Source: Progne subis subis (Eukaryota; Chordata; Aves; Passeriformes; Hirundinidae). From it: 64,000 nucleotides of DNA. Position numbers and translations under genes: made by a program. How positions within the stretch are numbered: position 1 is the stretch's first letter; each line of letters starts with the position of its first letter. The DNA lies in assembly GCA_022316685.1 (NCBI GenBank), contig JAKJHU010000083.1:558001-622000 (forward strand), read 5' to 3'. Below the pieces are notes generated by a model. The model was not told the DNA's origin and ran no database searches. It was given only the letters and a program-made list of their open reading frames with translations. Positions 1-10,060 of the stretch are shown here, piece by piece.

Positions 1-246
1 CGAGCCACTCAGTTTTTGAGTCTTTTTGAGAATGGCTCTTATGCCTGGCATGGCTTGGTCATATTGGTGGAGAACTTCCAAACAGTGTTCATGGAACAGT
101 TTATCTTTCTGAGACAGGCTGTGCAAGAGTAAAACAGCATCCCGTAAAAACTGAATAACTTGTTCCTTATGTGCACACAAGCTGGTCTCAGATCTTCTAA
201 TCTTCATCCACTGTCTGTGCAACATCACAATTAGTGCCTTAACCAC
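1..246 (-). CDS. ATRIP: ATRIP coding exon 11, partial
   Basis: The exon opens VVKALIVMLHRQWMKIRR and includes LLLHSLSQKDKLF and EVLHQYDQAMPG, all matching the human C-terminus. The acceptor is cttgcag|GTG. Eighty-two codons lie in the window, with no stop before base 1. Confidence 0.94.
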   Translation of the reverse strand, partial: MVKALIVMLHRQWMKIRRSETSLCAHKEQVIQFLRDAVLLLHSLSQKDKLFHEHCLEVLHQYDQAMPGIRAILKKTQKLSGS

Positions 247-3200
247 CTGCAAGAGGAAAAACAGTGCCTCAATACATAAAACAAAAATATAGGAGCAGAA
301 AACATTTCATATGAAATTTACTGCTTAATCTCTTCAAACTTTCAAATTTCAGGATATTTTCTAGCAAGTCAAAGCAAGCTTCCTAGAAGGTGGCATCCTC
401 TAAAGTACAGGACAGTTCTGTTTCTCTACAGAAAAAAAAAAAAAAGGGCACAAAGCAATTTCAGCATTGAGTACTTGGAGGGTCTCAGCAGGTTAAACTG
501 GGGGAGGGTGGTGAACGTACCTCGAGGTTGCACTGACAGTCTGTGCCAGGAAATAAAACTGCTGGTCTGGAGCACCACATGCAGTGTGTCAGGAGTCTGA
601 CTGTCTGTTACAAACACAGGTTGTGTTAGAGTGAGGGCTAACTTAGGATAATTTATTGCTACTTTCAAATATTCTTGGGGTGTTTCTTTTTCTTAACAGC
701 TGATGTCTTTTACCCTCAAAGTTGTACAAGTTGTTTTTTTTCCTGTAACACTTTACAGACAGAATTTGCCTTGCACAGAAACATTCTTAGCTTTCTGATG
801 AGTGAAGCTGACAAGGTCAGTGGCCTTTAATTCACTGCATACAAATAATGTGTCTACACTTAATGTAACAGTGTAGGTAGGGGTAACGGAAAGGGTTCCA
901 AATTCTTTAAAATGAGGGAAGTAGAGCAAATAGAACCTCAAACAAGTCACTTCTGTTTGAACAAACAACACAAACTAGGTTTAAAAGCTATTCTTTATAT
1001 ATATAACCATGACTGTTAAAAAGCAAGTTAGCATTTCCATTGAATGCAAGGAATATAAATCTTAATCACTACAGAATGCCTTTTACATGAATAAATACAA
1101 TCAAAATGAAACACAAATCTTGCTTCTTTTTACTCTTCTATTGCCCTAAAAGCAAAATAAAGCTTAGCTTAGTGCTGAACACCTGCAGCCATCCTAGGAT
1201 AATTTCTTATTTTTTTCAGTGACTTCAAAGACTATTATGACCAATGCTCTCTTCAAGGATAGTTACTGATTCAGTTTCAAGCACATCCTTCCAAAAATCA
1301 TTGTAACCCCTTACTGCGAGCCCACACTTGCAGTTTTGTATTTCAGCTAGAGAAAGCACTTTTTTCAGACAATTTGTGCACTGTGCTGCTCCTCCCACTC
1401 CCCCAGCTGGATGGAGAAGGTAAGAGCACATGCACACTCAGCCGTGGTTACCTCTTGCTCCAGCTGAAGCCAAAGCATTTCAGATGCTGATTTATCTGGT
1501 CTTGATGTTATATACATGTAGAGTGCAAGGAGAAGGCAGGTGTCTGAAACAGAGAGAACTTTGTTCTTTTTCCAACCAGCCACTTGTTCATGACAAAAAT
1601 GAATTCTTTCAGGCAAGAAAACATTTTGAGTTCTATCCCAGGATTCACAGTACAGGCTCAGCTTCTTATTTCCCACATCTTCAGCAGTGCTGAGGAAATT
1701 GATATCCCTAAACTCTATGTTTGCCTTTGTGGTAATCTTGTCTTGGTTCATTTGTAAGGAACTGAACAGAGATCATTTGTCATTGAAGACTGGAATCTCT
1801 AAACAGTGCCATGAACACAGATAAATTTAATTTCAAAACTCCTCAAAAGCCCCCTTTTCCTCATCAACCTTAAATACACAATCTAGAAAGTGATTTTAAA
1901 ATGAGTATCAAAAGCACTGCTTGTGATACAAGACAAATACTCTCCAAATCATAAGTAGAAAACAAGTTTTCAGGTTACACTGCAGGCTTTTTGCCTTCTG
2001 GGGTTTCAGCACCTTGAAGCAAGGCCTGTTTGCATCACTTTTAGTCATGGTAACAGTTCTCTTGTCCTGCAGCCTTTTACCTGAATGAGAACAGAGTTGA
2101 GCAACCAACAGGTGGTGCTGAGCAAGAGCACATAGGAGTCTCACAGTCAGCAGCACAGCAGGCAGAGGGGTCTCGTCACTCAGACAGCGCTGCAGTGTCT
2201 GGCTACTCAGTAAGTGCTGGAAACTTCAAAACAAAATATAGTTAGAAAAGGGAAGTGTACTTACAAGCTGAAAATACACTATTTTTTTTTTTTAAACAGC
2301 ATCATAATTTGTGCCTTTTTAGCTATTCAGAACATACCCCGTCTCAAATTATCTGTCACAAATACAAAGTATGCTGAAAAACATTGGCAGTCACTCTGCA
2401 GTTCACACTGGCAGTTTTACTTGCCAGAATGAGATTCTGTGTTTTTCTTCCTTATGCACCTCCCAGCAATCACAAAAAAAACAAAATTAATGTTATAAAA
2501 GTTCTTCACTTTCAGTGAGGCAACAGCATCTGCTTCGTATAAACATCATCAGCAAATCTTGTTACTGATCAAGGATGATTGTTACATTCATTAACAGCAA
2601 AGGCCGTAGAAAGATCCTCAGCTACTTCTCAAATGTGATCTGAGGTGCGATTTCTCTCATACATAGCACAAGTTCTACTGGAAGCTGCCCAGATGACTTT
2701 CAACAGCGAATGAAAACCACTAAACAGCAGACTCTGAAATAATTTTAAAGCTTTTACTGACTTACTTTACTAACAAGTCCATAGTTGAATTTTCAGCTAA
2801 TTTCACCAAAACCTTTAGGCTTTGGCTCAGGATATTGTCAGTCTGGGAGCCCCTTGCAGCAGAAAAAGCTAAAATCTGAAGCAGCTTTTTAAACAAAGAA
2901 TGTTGAGCTCCATCAGTATTTGGATGATCTTGTGGAGGAGGCAGCCCTCCTTGTGTCCTGCTCTCTTCTTTATTGTCACACTGATTGTCACACAACGCAT
3001 TTTTGTCAATCTTGGGAACCTGTTCATCTCCAGCAGCAGAACATTTTTCCATTTCAGCAGACAGCAATGTGTGGACAACATCCCAGCTGTAGAAAACCAA
3101 ATAATAAAGGATCCCCAGTGACACCAGAGTAGTTTCTTCAAGGGACAACCTGAAGTCCTCCTTGCTTGACACCGTGTTTGTGCTGGCCCTGGAAGCAGCG

Positions 3201-6200
3201 GCTGGATGGGTGCCACAAGCTCCGTTCCCTGCTGTGTCCCCGAGCTGCTCTGCTCGGCAGAAGGCATCAACGTGGTGCTCCACCAAGGGCAGGAGATGCA
3301 CAGCACCTCGGATCCTGCTCTGTGTGAGGGGCAGGAGGCCTCCCTGGCCTTCTGCTGGGCTTCCCTCGGGTAATCCCTCATCCAGAGCAATCAAGTTCAG
3401 TCCCGTTATTGCCAGTTTTTGAGCTTCTTGCAGGGATAAAAGAGGAGCGATTCCTTCTTGAGTTGTCCTGCTGCTGCTGGGGAGTTGTGTGGGCTTCCTG
3501 TCCAAACAGAAGTAAAAAGGAAATGCTTCACAAGAAAAGGGAGAGAACAGAGTTGAAATCTGAGATATCCATATTATGAATTGAATAATTGAAAGGCCAG
3601 AGTGCAAAGAGATGTCTGTTTCCAAAATAAGGAAAAAAGGGGGAAAATATCATCCTACTCCTTGATGCCTGCATGGAAGAGTAATTCCAAAGCATTCTAG
3701 GTTTCACTGTTAATAAAATAACCTGTCTGAAAAGCAGGGTATTTCAGGAGGGTATTTCAGAAAGTACAGTCTAATTCTGTAAAGTGAAAAACTATTATAA
3801 TTTGTATTCAATCTTCATATTTAAAATGCTTTACCAGGAAATATAAATATATCTTGGAAAGTTACACATAAATTGTACGTTACAAATTGAACACAGTTTC
3901 TATTTTGAAGCTATAAAACCAACTTTTAATCACATCTTCAGCATTTTCTTCCCCCTTAACTCATGATCATGTTTGTGTTTCCCTCATTGCAATGCAAGCT
4001 GCTAATAGCTACTTCCAGGTTTACTTCTGTGCCTTCCCCTAACAGATAGTTAACCTCATTTATTTTTTAGTGATGTTCCAGCGTTTAGTATCTGTGATAA
4101 TCAAAGATACAGAATGATGTTCCAAATTTTGCACTAAATGGCCTAAACAGAATATGATTTACCACAGGGAATGAGCTGTCCTGCATGACCAAGTGTTTCT
4201 TAGTGCAGAGGATGCCACTGTGCTGAACATGGCAGATGGAGTATAACAAAGAAAATAAAACTTACGTATCCAAAGGCTTGGGAGGCAACACAGCTCCAGG
4301 TAGAGGCTCAGAGTTGCTACTGAGAAGGTGGCAGAGTCCAAGAAATGACCCAGGGACAATGGGCTGCTTCATCAATGCATTCAGCAAGACAGAACCTGGA
4401 AGGATACAGAATTTTCTTTGGAGTAGATTTGCCATCACCACCAACATAAAATCAGTATTTTCAGAAGATCAGCCTGATTTAGAGTGCTTGCAACCTCAAA
4501 ATGGTTTTTTTCATTATGAATCTTCTTTCTTAACAGGAGGATGATTTTCAGAAAAATGAATTTAAGGTATTTAAATATAAACCAAGTTATATTTAGAGGT
4601 CTTTTAATTATGATCCCATATTAGCAAAATATCTTGAGCTAAATGATCACATATCCCAACTGTTCTGGTGACTTGCCCTCCGTTTTCCGCTCCAGATACT
4701 GAAATTATGTGATGCAATTCCACTGCCAACTGTAATTATACAATTCTTGGAGCAGACTGTTGAAAATGCTTTATAGGATTGTTTATTTTAAGGAAGATTT
4801 TCCCTGGTTTTATTTCTGCATTGCCAGAATGATTTTACCTTGTGTATTTCGTTTGGGGACAGAGTTGTAGGAGCATTTTTTTCCTGTTGCTTTGTGCTGC
4901 TTCAGGGATGAAACTTCAGGATGGGTTATCCTCCTGTCTGAAACAAACAGGGACTGGGAGAACACAGAACTGCACCCATCCTGTGCACACAGCTACGGTG
5001 TTAGATGATCTTTTAATCATCTTTATACGTCACAATTACCAAGCAAATCAAGGCCAAAAGCCTTGCAGAGTTCAGGAAAAAAAGTAAACAAATGTATTTT
5101 TTTCAAACAAATAGGCATACTGAGTATTGTTACCATAACAAACAATAGCAATACCAATGCTTTCAGGCTATTGCATTTTTCTTTTTGCTGGAGTTCCTAC
5201 TGCCCATATTTTTGAATGAATAGTGTAACTGACAGCAACATCTCAGATTTTTCATGACTCTTCAAGTAAGGATTAGTTGATGATATCCACATTTCTTCCA
5301 TTTATTATTTCCCTCTGCTATAAAAAACCCACTAATTTTGTTTCATATTATAGCAATCTTCAAACATATGCACATATTGACTTCCTAAGCTTTACTCAAT
5401 GAATTTCAAGATACAATTTTGTGAGAATTACTTCCCTATATATAAAAGAGGAAATGAGCACATTGTTTCAGTTGCTTCTTTCAATATGGCTAAATATGTG
5501 CCCTTTAAAATCCAATCCAACAAGCTAGAACAAGAATACAAAAAATGCATTAGCTGATTAGCAGACCAAGAAATAGGCAAATTATTTCCTATTCTTTATG
5601 CAAAGAGGAAAGACAGATGAATAATTTGGATGATTTAGTTCATCACACAATAAAGTTTTTTACTGCAGCCACTGACCACTGCATCATTGACACCTTGGCA
5701 TCTGGTACTAAGGTATGAAGTAAAATGGTCTTCATGCAAATTTCAGTCACGGTTATTTAACTCCAGTTGGTATAAAGTGGAAAAAAATTAAGCAACCCCA
5801 AAAAAACCCAAATAACTGTGAACTGACTGCAACTGTTCAGTCACAAAATCCTTCTCTAATGTAGAAGGTTCACATGCAGCTAAAAATGTTGCAAGCTGTA
5901 CATGGGTTTACCTTCTTTGACTGAAATAGTCAGGCCCATCAAATTTCCTGAAGAACACACTGGCATACTGGACACTTCAGCATTGAAGGATTCCTTTGTA
6001 GGAAAAGATCTTCTTCCTGGCTGTGGAGAACATCCTTCTGATTTCACTTGTACCACATGATTCTTTTTAGGGCTAAGATAAAAAGATGAATCAGTATTTC
6101 TTTTGTTATTATTTTATTAAACAACAACCTATTTTTTTTGCACTGATGTTTTAAAGATACTTCAGTATAAACTCTCTGAATTTCTGTCACAGATACAAGG

Positions 6201-9200
6201 AAGGCTCTTTTTTGAGCCAACTCTATAGATGTCATCAGACTTGTCGTATTTTTTAAAGACAACAGAGCTAAGATTTACATGAAGAAAGCCTCTTCAATAG
6301 TTTAAACACACATATTGCAAAAATGAACACAAATTCATTTTCCAATCCCCCTACCTTGTTGGAACTGCCTGAGAAAGGTGTTTATTTCTTTCACAGTTCT
6401 GAAGTCGTGCTCTTAATTCATTCATTTCTGCATCCTTGAACTGCAGCTCGGAGTGCAACGACTGTAACTGGAAGAGGAGTTCAGGACAGTTTTACTGTTC
6501 CCGGCTGAGAAGTGCTGCAACTGCAGAGCAACTGAACTACCACGAGAGCTGGAGATCACCGTCTACTTACTGTGAACTCGGCACAAGATCTCCATTTTTA
6601 ACACTATCTGAGATCCAAGTGCCAGGAGTTCAGGCAAGAAGCCTATTGTGAGTGGCTAAGACAGAGCAAATGCTCCATTGAGGCTGCAGCTGCAGAGCCA
6701 ACTGGACAAAAGCAGCCACTGTCCTCTTCAGGGCTCGCACAGAGATGACTGCAAGAGGAACAGCAATCTGATCAGAGCCTCAAAGCATGTTCTGTCACTT
6801 TTTTCCCACTCTAAAATACATTCCAATTGCAATGTTCTCGGGATGGCTTCAAGAAAGCAATAAGTAAATGAAAACCTCTACTACCTGAATTTCACTCCTT
6901 TATTTTGGTAGGGGAAAACCCTCAACAAGTTCTTACAAATGTTTTCCTCAAGGTAAGAAAATAAAAGCAATTTCACACAAATGTCACACAAATGTTCTTC
7001 CTTTGACAGTGACATCATTAAGTCATAAATCAGCTTCTGCACGTGATCTGCAGGTAGCTGACGTATTTACAAACCTTTTTGGAGAACTCTTTTTCTTTTT
7101 CACTTAAAATCTGAGATTTTTGCTGTTCCAGTAGCAGGTATGATCTTTTCTGTTCCTCCATAGCATACTCCATCTGCTGCATTGAGTCACGCAGAATTTT
7201 AATTTCTCCGTTTTTAGTGAGAATTTCATCCTGCACTTCTTTCAGCTGCAAAGAGAGGAATTCCATTAAAGGATGGATATAGCCAAAAGCATGTATTTGC
7301 ATCAGTATGTGGTTGAAAATTAGGCGTCTTTATAATTTTTTGGGGAAAAAATGCTCCTGGTAACCTAGCTCAGAAATTCTACACGTGTTGCCTCTAATCT
7401 TTCTCTGATTAAATCAGGCTCAGCTACTGTTTTCTTTAACATAATTAAAAATAACAAGATCATCCTTCTCTTTCCCCTTCTCTGCAATTATGTTTTGTTG
7501 TTTTGGTTTTTTTTAAAGTGTTCTAATCACACACATCAGTAATTTATTCATTATTTGGATTATAACAGTGACAATTTAATTCTACTACATCCATCAGGAT
7601 AGCCAACAAGCACTCTAGGACAAGGTACAACCCACAGACAGTATCTTCATGACATTGAGTCTCTAATTCTTCCTGAGCAGCCACCACCACTCAGACACAA
7701 TACTTTGGAGGGATAATAAAGAAGTTACTCAAAAAAGCAAGAAGAAAAGATCAGAAAGACAATTCTCTACAACTGTAAAATTATGATTTGATATGGTATC
7801 TAGGTAGGAGATTCCCTGATAAAGGTGGATATAATAGAGCTGGGAAAGATACAGAGAAGAGAGAAAGAGAAACAGAGTATCTTTCCATAAATGACAACCT
7901 GAAGGTAAAGTAACATAAAGTCACTTAGAAGTCACTTCACTTTCTCAAAATCTTTTAAATTAAACAAAACAACTCTGGCTGACAGGGCAGAGAAATTATT
8001 TTATAGGAAACAGATAAAACTGAAAAATCAGCACTTGTTAATCTGAAATGACCAAGAAATAAAACACTGCTCTCACTCTTTAGTACTACTAGAGCTGTTT
8101 CTAGTGTAATGATTTTAACACGCTCCTGGATTACAAAGATTATTGATCAGAATAATTGATTAGATTGACCTTGATTAGAATTGAATGTTTGGGACTGGAG
8201 TTATTCCACCTTTCAGTTGATCCTATTAAAAATGTGTTATTTAGAGGAGAGGGGAGAATACTGCCAACCTTCTGTTTGACTTCTTCATGCTGTGTCTGCA
8301 GCACTTCAAACTGGAATGCATCTCTCATCAGACCATCTTCTGCTCTGCTTCCTGCTGCAGGGAAAAGCCGAAATCTGAAGCACAGATTGTGAATGTACAT
8401 CACTGGTGACCCAACATCAAGGTCCTGTTATTTGTCATTGCATACATCTGAATATCTTAGTATTTCACTGTCATTACAAACAGGTAAACTGCCTAATCTA
8501 ACCACCACAGGAACTTTGCTAGTGCTTGTGCATCAGTTCTCTGCCCCTTCAAATTTCTAATCATGGAATGGTTTGGGTTGAAAGGGACCTTAAAGATCAT
8601 TTCATAACTTAAACCAGCACGATGACCCACAGCAAAAGCAAGCATTTCTTCTGAGATAACTTTAGTTAGTGCACAAAAAAGGATTCACTGAAAACTTATT
8701 CACCTGGTGAGATGACAGATGCCAGGGTTGCTAAAACATACTTAGATTATTCCAGCTAAGCTTCATGATGAAGAAACATCTGTCTGCTTTTGTTTCTTTC
8801 AAAGTAAACCTAAAATCAGCTGTTAATACAAGGCATGCTATGCATTTATTAGTGGAAATTAAGAGGGGGAAAAAAATCTGAAAGCCAACATGCTCCCAGA
8901 ATATGATACCTGCTTCACGTTGAAAGTGCAATGTGCCTGCTGGGATTGTTATCCTCGCTATTCCTCTGAATCCCAACCATCCCTCTGACACCGGAGGAAC
9001 CACCGTGGGGTGCTGGTGGCCAGGGAAACAGGCAGGAGCAATTCCCTCAAGGGAATTTACAAGAAATACGGAGCAAGTCTACTTATAAGAGCCCGTAATG
9101 ACAGGACAAGAGGGAAGGGCTTCACGCTGACGGAGGTTTAGGTTAGATATTAGGAAGAAATTCTTCCCGCGAGGGAGGTGAGGCCCTGGCACAGGTTGCC

Positions 9201-9701
9201 CAGAGCAGCTGTGGCTGCTCCATCCCTGGCAGTGTCCAAGGCCAGGTTGGATGGAGCTTGGGGCAACCTGGGTCAGTGGAAGGTGTCCCTGCCCACGGCA
9301 GGGGGTGGCACTGGATGGGCTGTAAGGTCCCTGCCAACGCAGGCCATTCTGTGCTTCCTAAAGGGACACCAAAGCCTTTCGCCGCAGCGGGGCAGTGAGG
9401 GGGCAGCCGCCGGGACACACCGACCTTGCCGCCCGCCCCGGGCCGGCTCCGAGGTTCCCCACGCGTGTCCCGCGGTCGGATCCTGCGACAGCGCCTGCGA
9501 CGCCAGGATGTCGATCTGCTCCAGGTCGTCCGCCGTGAAGTCATCACTGTCCCCGAAGGCGTCCACGATGCCGGTCACGGCGCTCTTGGGGCGCTTGTGC
9601 GGGGGAAGGCCGTTCCGGAGCTCCGGCGGGGCGGCCGCAGCAGCGCTGTCCCCGCACAGCGCGGGGCCGCTCCGCTTGCGCGGCCCGGGCAGCGCCGCCA
9701 T
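1..9701 (-). CDS. ATRIP: ATRIP, ATR-interacting protein (gene span, 3' end cut by window)
   Basis: ATRIP is the obligate partner of the ATR kinase; it recruits ATR to RPA-coated single-stranded DNA at stalled forks. Eleven exons join with consistent phases: 9701-9425, 8354-8269, 7245-7075, 6467-6355, 6072-5912, 4395-4266, 3497-2766, 2223-2081, 1543-1452, 604-521 and 246-1. They give 745 residues; human ATRIP is 791. Seen in sequence: an acidic RPA70N-binding checkpoint recruitment motif DDFTADDLEQIDILASQ (residues 53-69), two SQ sites at S68 and S72 that coincide with the human ATR sites, a coiled coil over about residues 100-210, and conserved C-terminal helical blocks such as LLLALYMYITSRPD and LSQKDKLF. 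The start at 9701 was chosen because it has a strong Kozak context (gccgccATGG) and is the first in-frame ATG. Coding continues left of base 1, probably by 20-30 codons. Exon 10 is the least conserved. Confidence 0.95.
521..604 (-). CDS. ATRIP: ATRIP coding exon 10 (weakly conserved)
   Basis: A phase-0 exon of 28 codons, supported by its ending DCQCNLE (human NCQCNVE), an acceptor tgtaacag|ACA and a donor GAG|GTACGT. Upstream of that motif the sequence differs a good deal from human, so the acceptor is less certain than the donor. Confidence 0.75.
1452..1543 (-). CDS. ATRIP: ATRIP coding exon 9
   Basis: The exon encodes DTCLLLALYMYITSRPDKSA and then WLQLEQE, one of the best-conserved ATRIP blocks. 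Acceptor gtttcag|ACA and donor GAG|GTAACC. It is 92 nt long and ends in phase 0. Confidence 0.94.
2081..2223 (-). CDS. ATRIP: ATRIP coding exon 8
   Basis: The exon encodes FQHLLSSQTLQRCLSDETPL and then a block ending LLVAQLCSHS, aligning with human FQCVFQVLPKCLSPETPL. The acceptor tttgaag|TTTCCAG was preferred over the pyrimidine-better tttccag nine bases later on phase and homology. Donor CAG|GTAAAA. Confidence 0.85.
2766..3497 (-). CDS. ATRIP: ATRIP coding exon 7 (large central exon)
   Basis: This is the largest exon, 732 nt (244 codons). It encodes LQEAQKLAITGLNLIA near its start, GAVHLLPLVEHHVDAFC in the middle and SLKVLVKLAENS near its end, all recognisable in human ATRIP. Acceptor ggacag|GAAGC and donor AAA|GTAAGT. 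Open reading frame extends upstream to 3625 but only as intron. Confidence 0.93.
4266..4395 (-). CDS. ATRIP: ATRIP coding exon 6
   Basis: The exon encodes LLNALMKQPIVPGSFLGLCH followed by LLSSNSEP, a conserved block that opens the ATR-binding C-terminal half. Acceptor cttccag|GTT and donor TAC|GTAAGT. It is 130 nt long. Confidence 0.94.
5912..6072 (-). CDS. ATRIP: ATRIP coding exon 5
   Basis: The exon encodes a linker with SPKKNHVVQVKSEGCSP and FPTKESF, corresponding to human SPRKNPSVVIKPEACSP and FPTKESF. Acceptor atcttag|CCC and donor AAG|GTAAAC. It is 161 nt long. Confidence 0.93.
6355..6467 (-). CDS. ATRIP: ATRIP coding exon 4
   Basis: The exon continues the coiled coil (LQSLHSELQFKDAEMNELR, matching human LQSLQSELQFKDAEMNELR). 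Acceptor cttccag|TTA and donor AAG|GTAGGG. The 113 nt end in phase 2. Confidence 0.95.
7075..7245 (-). CDS. ATRIP: ATRIP coding exon 3 (coiled coil)
   Basis: The exon has 57 codons of coiled coil, including the near-invariant KNGEIKILRDS and EKEKEFSKK. Acceptor tttgcag|CTG and donor AAG|GTTTGT are both clear. In the human protein this coiled coil mediates ATRIP oligomerisation. Confidence 0.95.
8269..8354 (-). CDS. ATRIP: ATRIP coding exon 2
   Basis: The exon encodes the start of the coiled coil (FQFEVLQTQHEEVKQK; human has FELEVLQAQYKELKEK). The acceptor is a tandem ctgcagcag, so splicing three bases later (exon start 8351) is also possible. The donor is AAG|GTTGGC. It is 86 nt long and ends in phase 0. 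Confidence 0.88.
8559..8640 (-). mobile_element. CR1 LINE 3'-end fragment
   Basis: The complement reads like the end of a CR1 3' UTR (tctttaaggtccctttcaac, then a degraded attccatgatt). Only about 80 bases remain. It lies in ATRIP intron 1, sense with the gene. Confidence 0.7.
9075..9357 (+). mobile_element. CR1 LINE 3' fragment in ATRIP intron 1
   Basis: The plus strand has the CR1 3' landmarks in order: ggaggtttaggttagatatt, gtgaggccctggcacaggtt, gccaggttggatggagcttg, aaggtgtccctgcccacggc and a terminal ccattctgtg. It is antisense to ATRIP and ends about 70 bases from the exon 1 donor. Confidence 0.9.
9425..9701 (-). CDS. ATRIP: ATRIP coding exon 1
   Basis: This exon encodes residues 1-92 plus one base. 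It holds the basic, Ala/Pro-rich N-terminus (KRPKS, a possible nuclear signal) and the acidic RPA70-binding motif with the two SQ sites. The donor AAG|GTCGGT at 9424 was chosen because it gives the phase that exon 2 needs. An earlier GTGGGG near 9443 gives the wrong phase. Confidence 0.88.
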
Positions 9702-10060
9702 GGCGGCCCCGGGACCCGCGGGACCCACACGGCGCGGGGCTGCCTCGGCCACGCCCCCCCGCGCGCGCCGCGCCGCCAGTCACAGCCAATGGAGTGGCGG
9801 CGCCTTCAGCTGGCTGTAAGGGGCCCCGCGATTGGCCGCGGACAGCCGACACGTAAGCGCTTCGCTGATTGGGTGGGAGGGAGGCGGGAAGGCTCGGCTC
9901 CTCAGAGGCGTGAGGGGGAAGCGGTGACGTCAGGCTTCGCGCGACGACGTCTGACTTTGAACGATGACGTCACGATGAGGGTTGTCCCGCTGATGTCACG
10001 CCTGCCTTCATCCTGGGCACGATGACGTCACACTGCAGCTGGAGGGCGGCTGTGACCTGT
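9702..10060 (-). promoter_or_regulatory. ATRIP: ATRIP CpG-island promoter with CCAAT boxes and CRE cluster
   Basis: GC-rich, CpG-dense DNA directly upstream of the ATRIP start. It contains a CCAAT at 9786-9790 and two inverted CCAAT (ATTGG) at 9831-9835 and 9868-9872, matching NF-Y sites. Further out are perfect CRE octamers TGACGTCA at 9925-9932, 9965-9972 and 10023-10030, with near matches at 9945-9952 (CGACGTCT) and 9991-9998 (TGATGTCA). There is no TATA box. Transcription start and bidirectional activity are inferred. Confidence 0.7.

Noticed and set aside
1225..1437. Minus-strand frame containing NCKCGL, first considered as the missing ATRIP exon
   Set aside because: The resemblance is limited to a few residues and no donor fits. 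The segment 521-604 gives CQCN in the right phase with good splice sites.
2640..2745. Minus-strand segment with acceptor-like ttatttcag, considered as an ATRIP exon between exons 7 and 8
   Set aside because: In the phase set by exon 7 it meets a stop after about ten codons. Exon 8 at 2223 joins exon 7 directly in phase.
3498..3625. Upstream extension of the open frame of ATRIP exon 7
   Set aside because: It lies beyond a good acceptor at 3498 and lacks homology to ATRIP; it is intron.
9702..9752. In-frame upstream extension of ATRIP beginning at 9752
   Set aside because: The codon at 9752 is GTG, not ATG. The ATG at 9701 has an excellent context and matches the family start.
9178..10025. 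Two plus-strand open frames of about 200 codons over ATRIP exon 1 and promoter
   Set aside because: They are shadows of the CpG island, ATRIP exon 1 and a CR1 copy. The composition is Arg/Ala/Pro-rich and there is no resemblance to a family.
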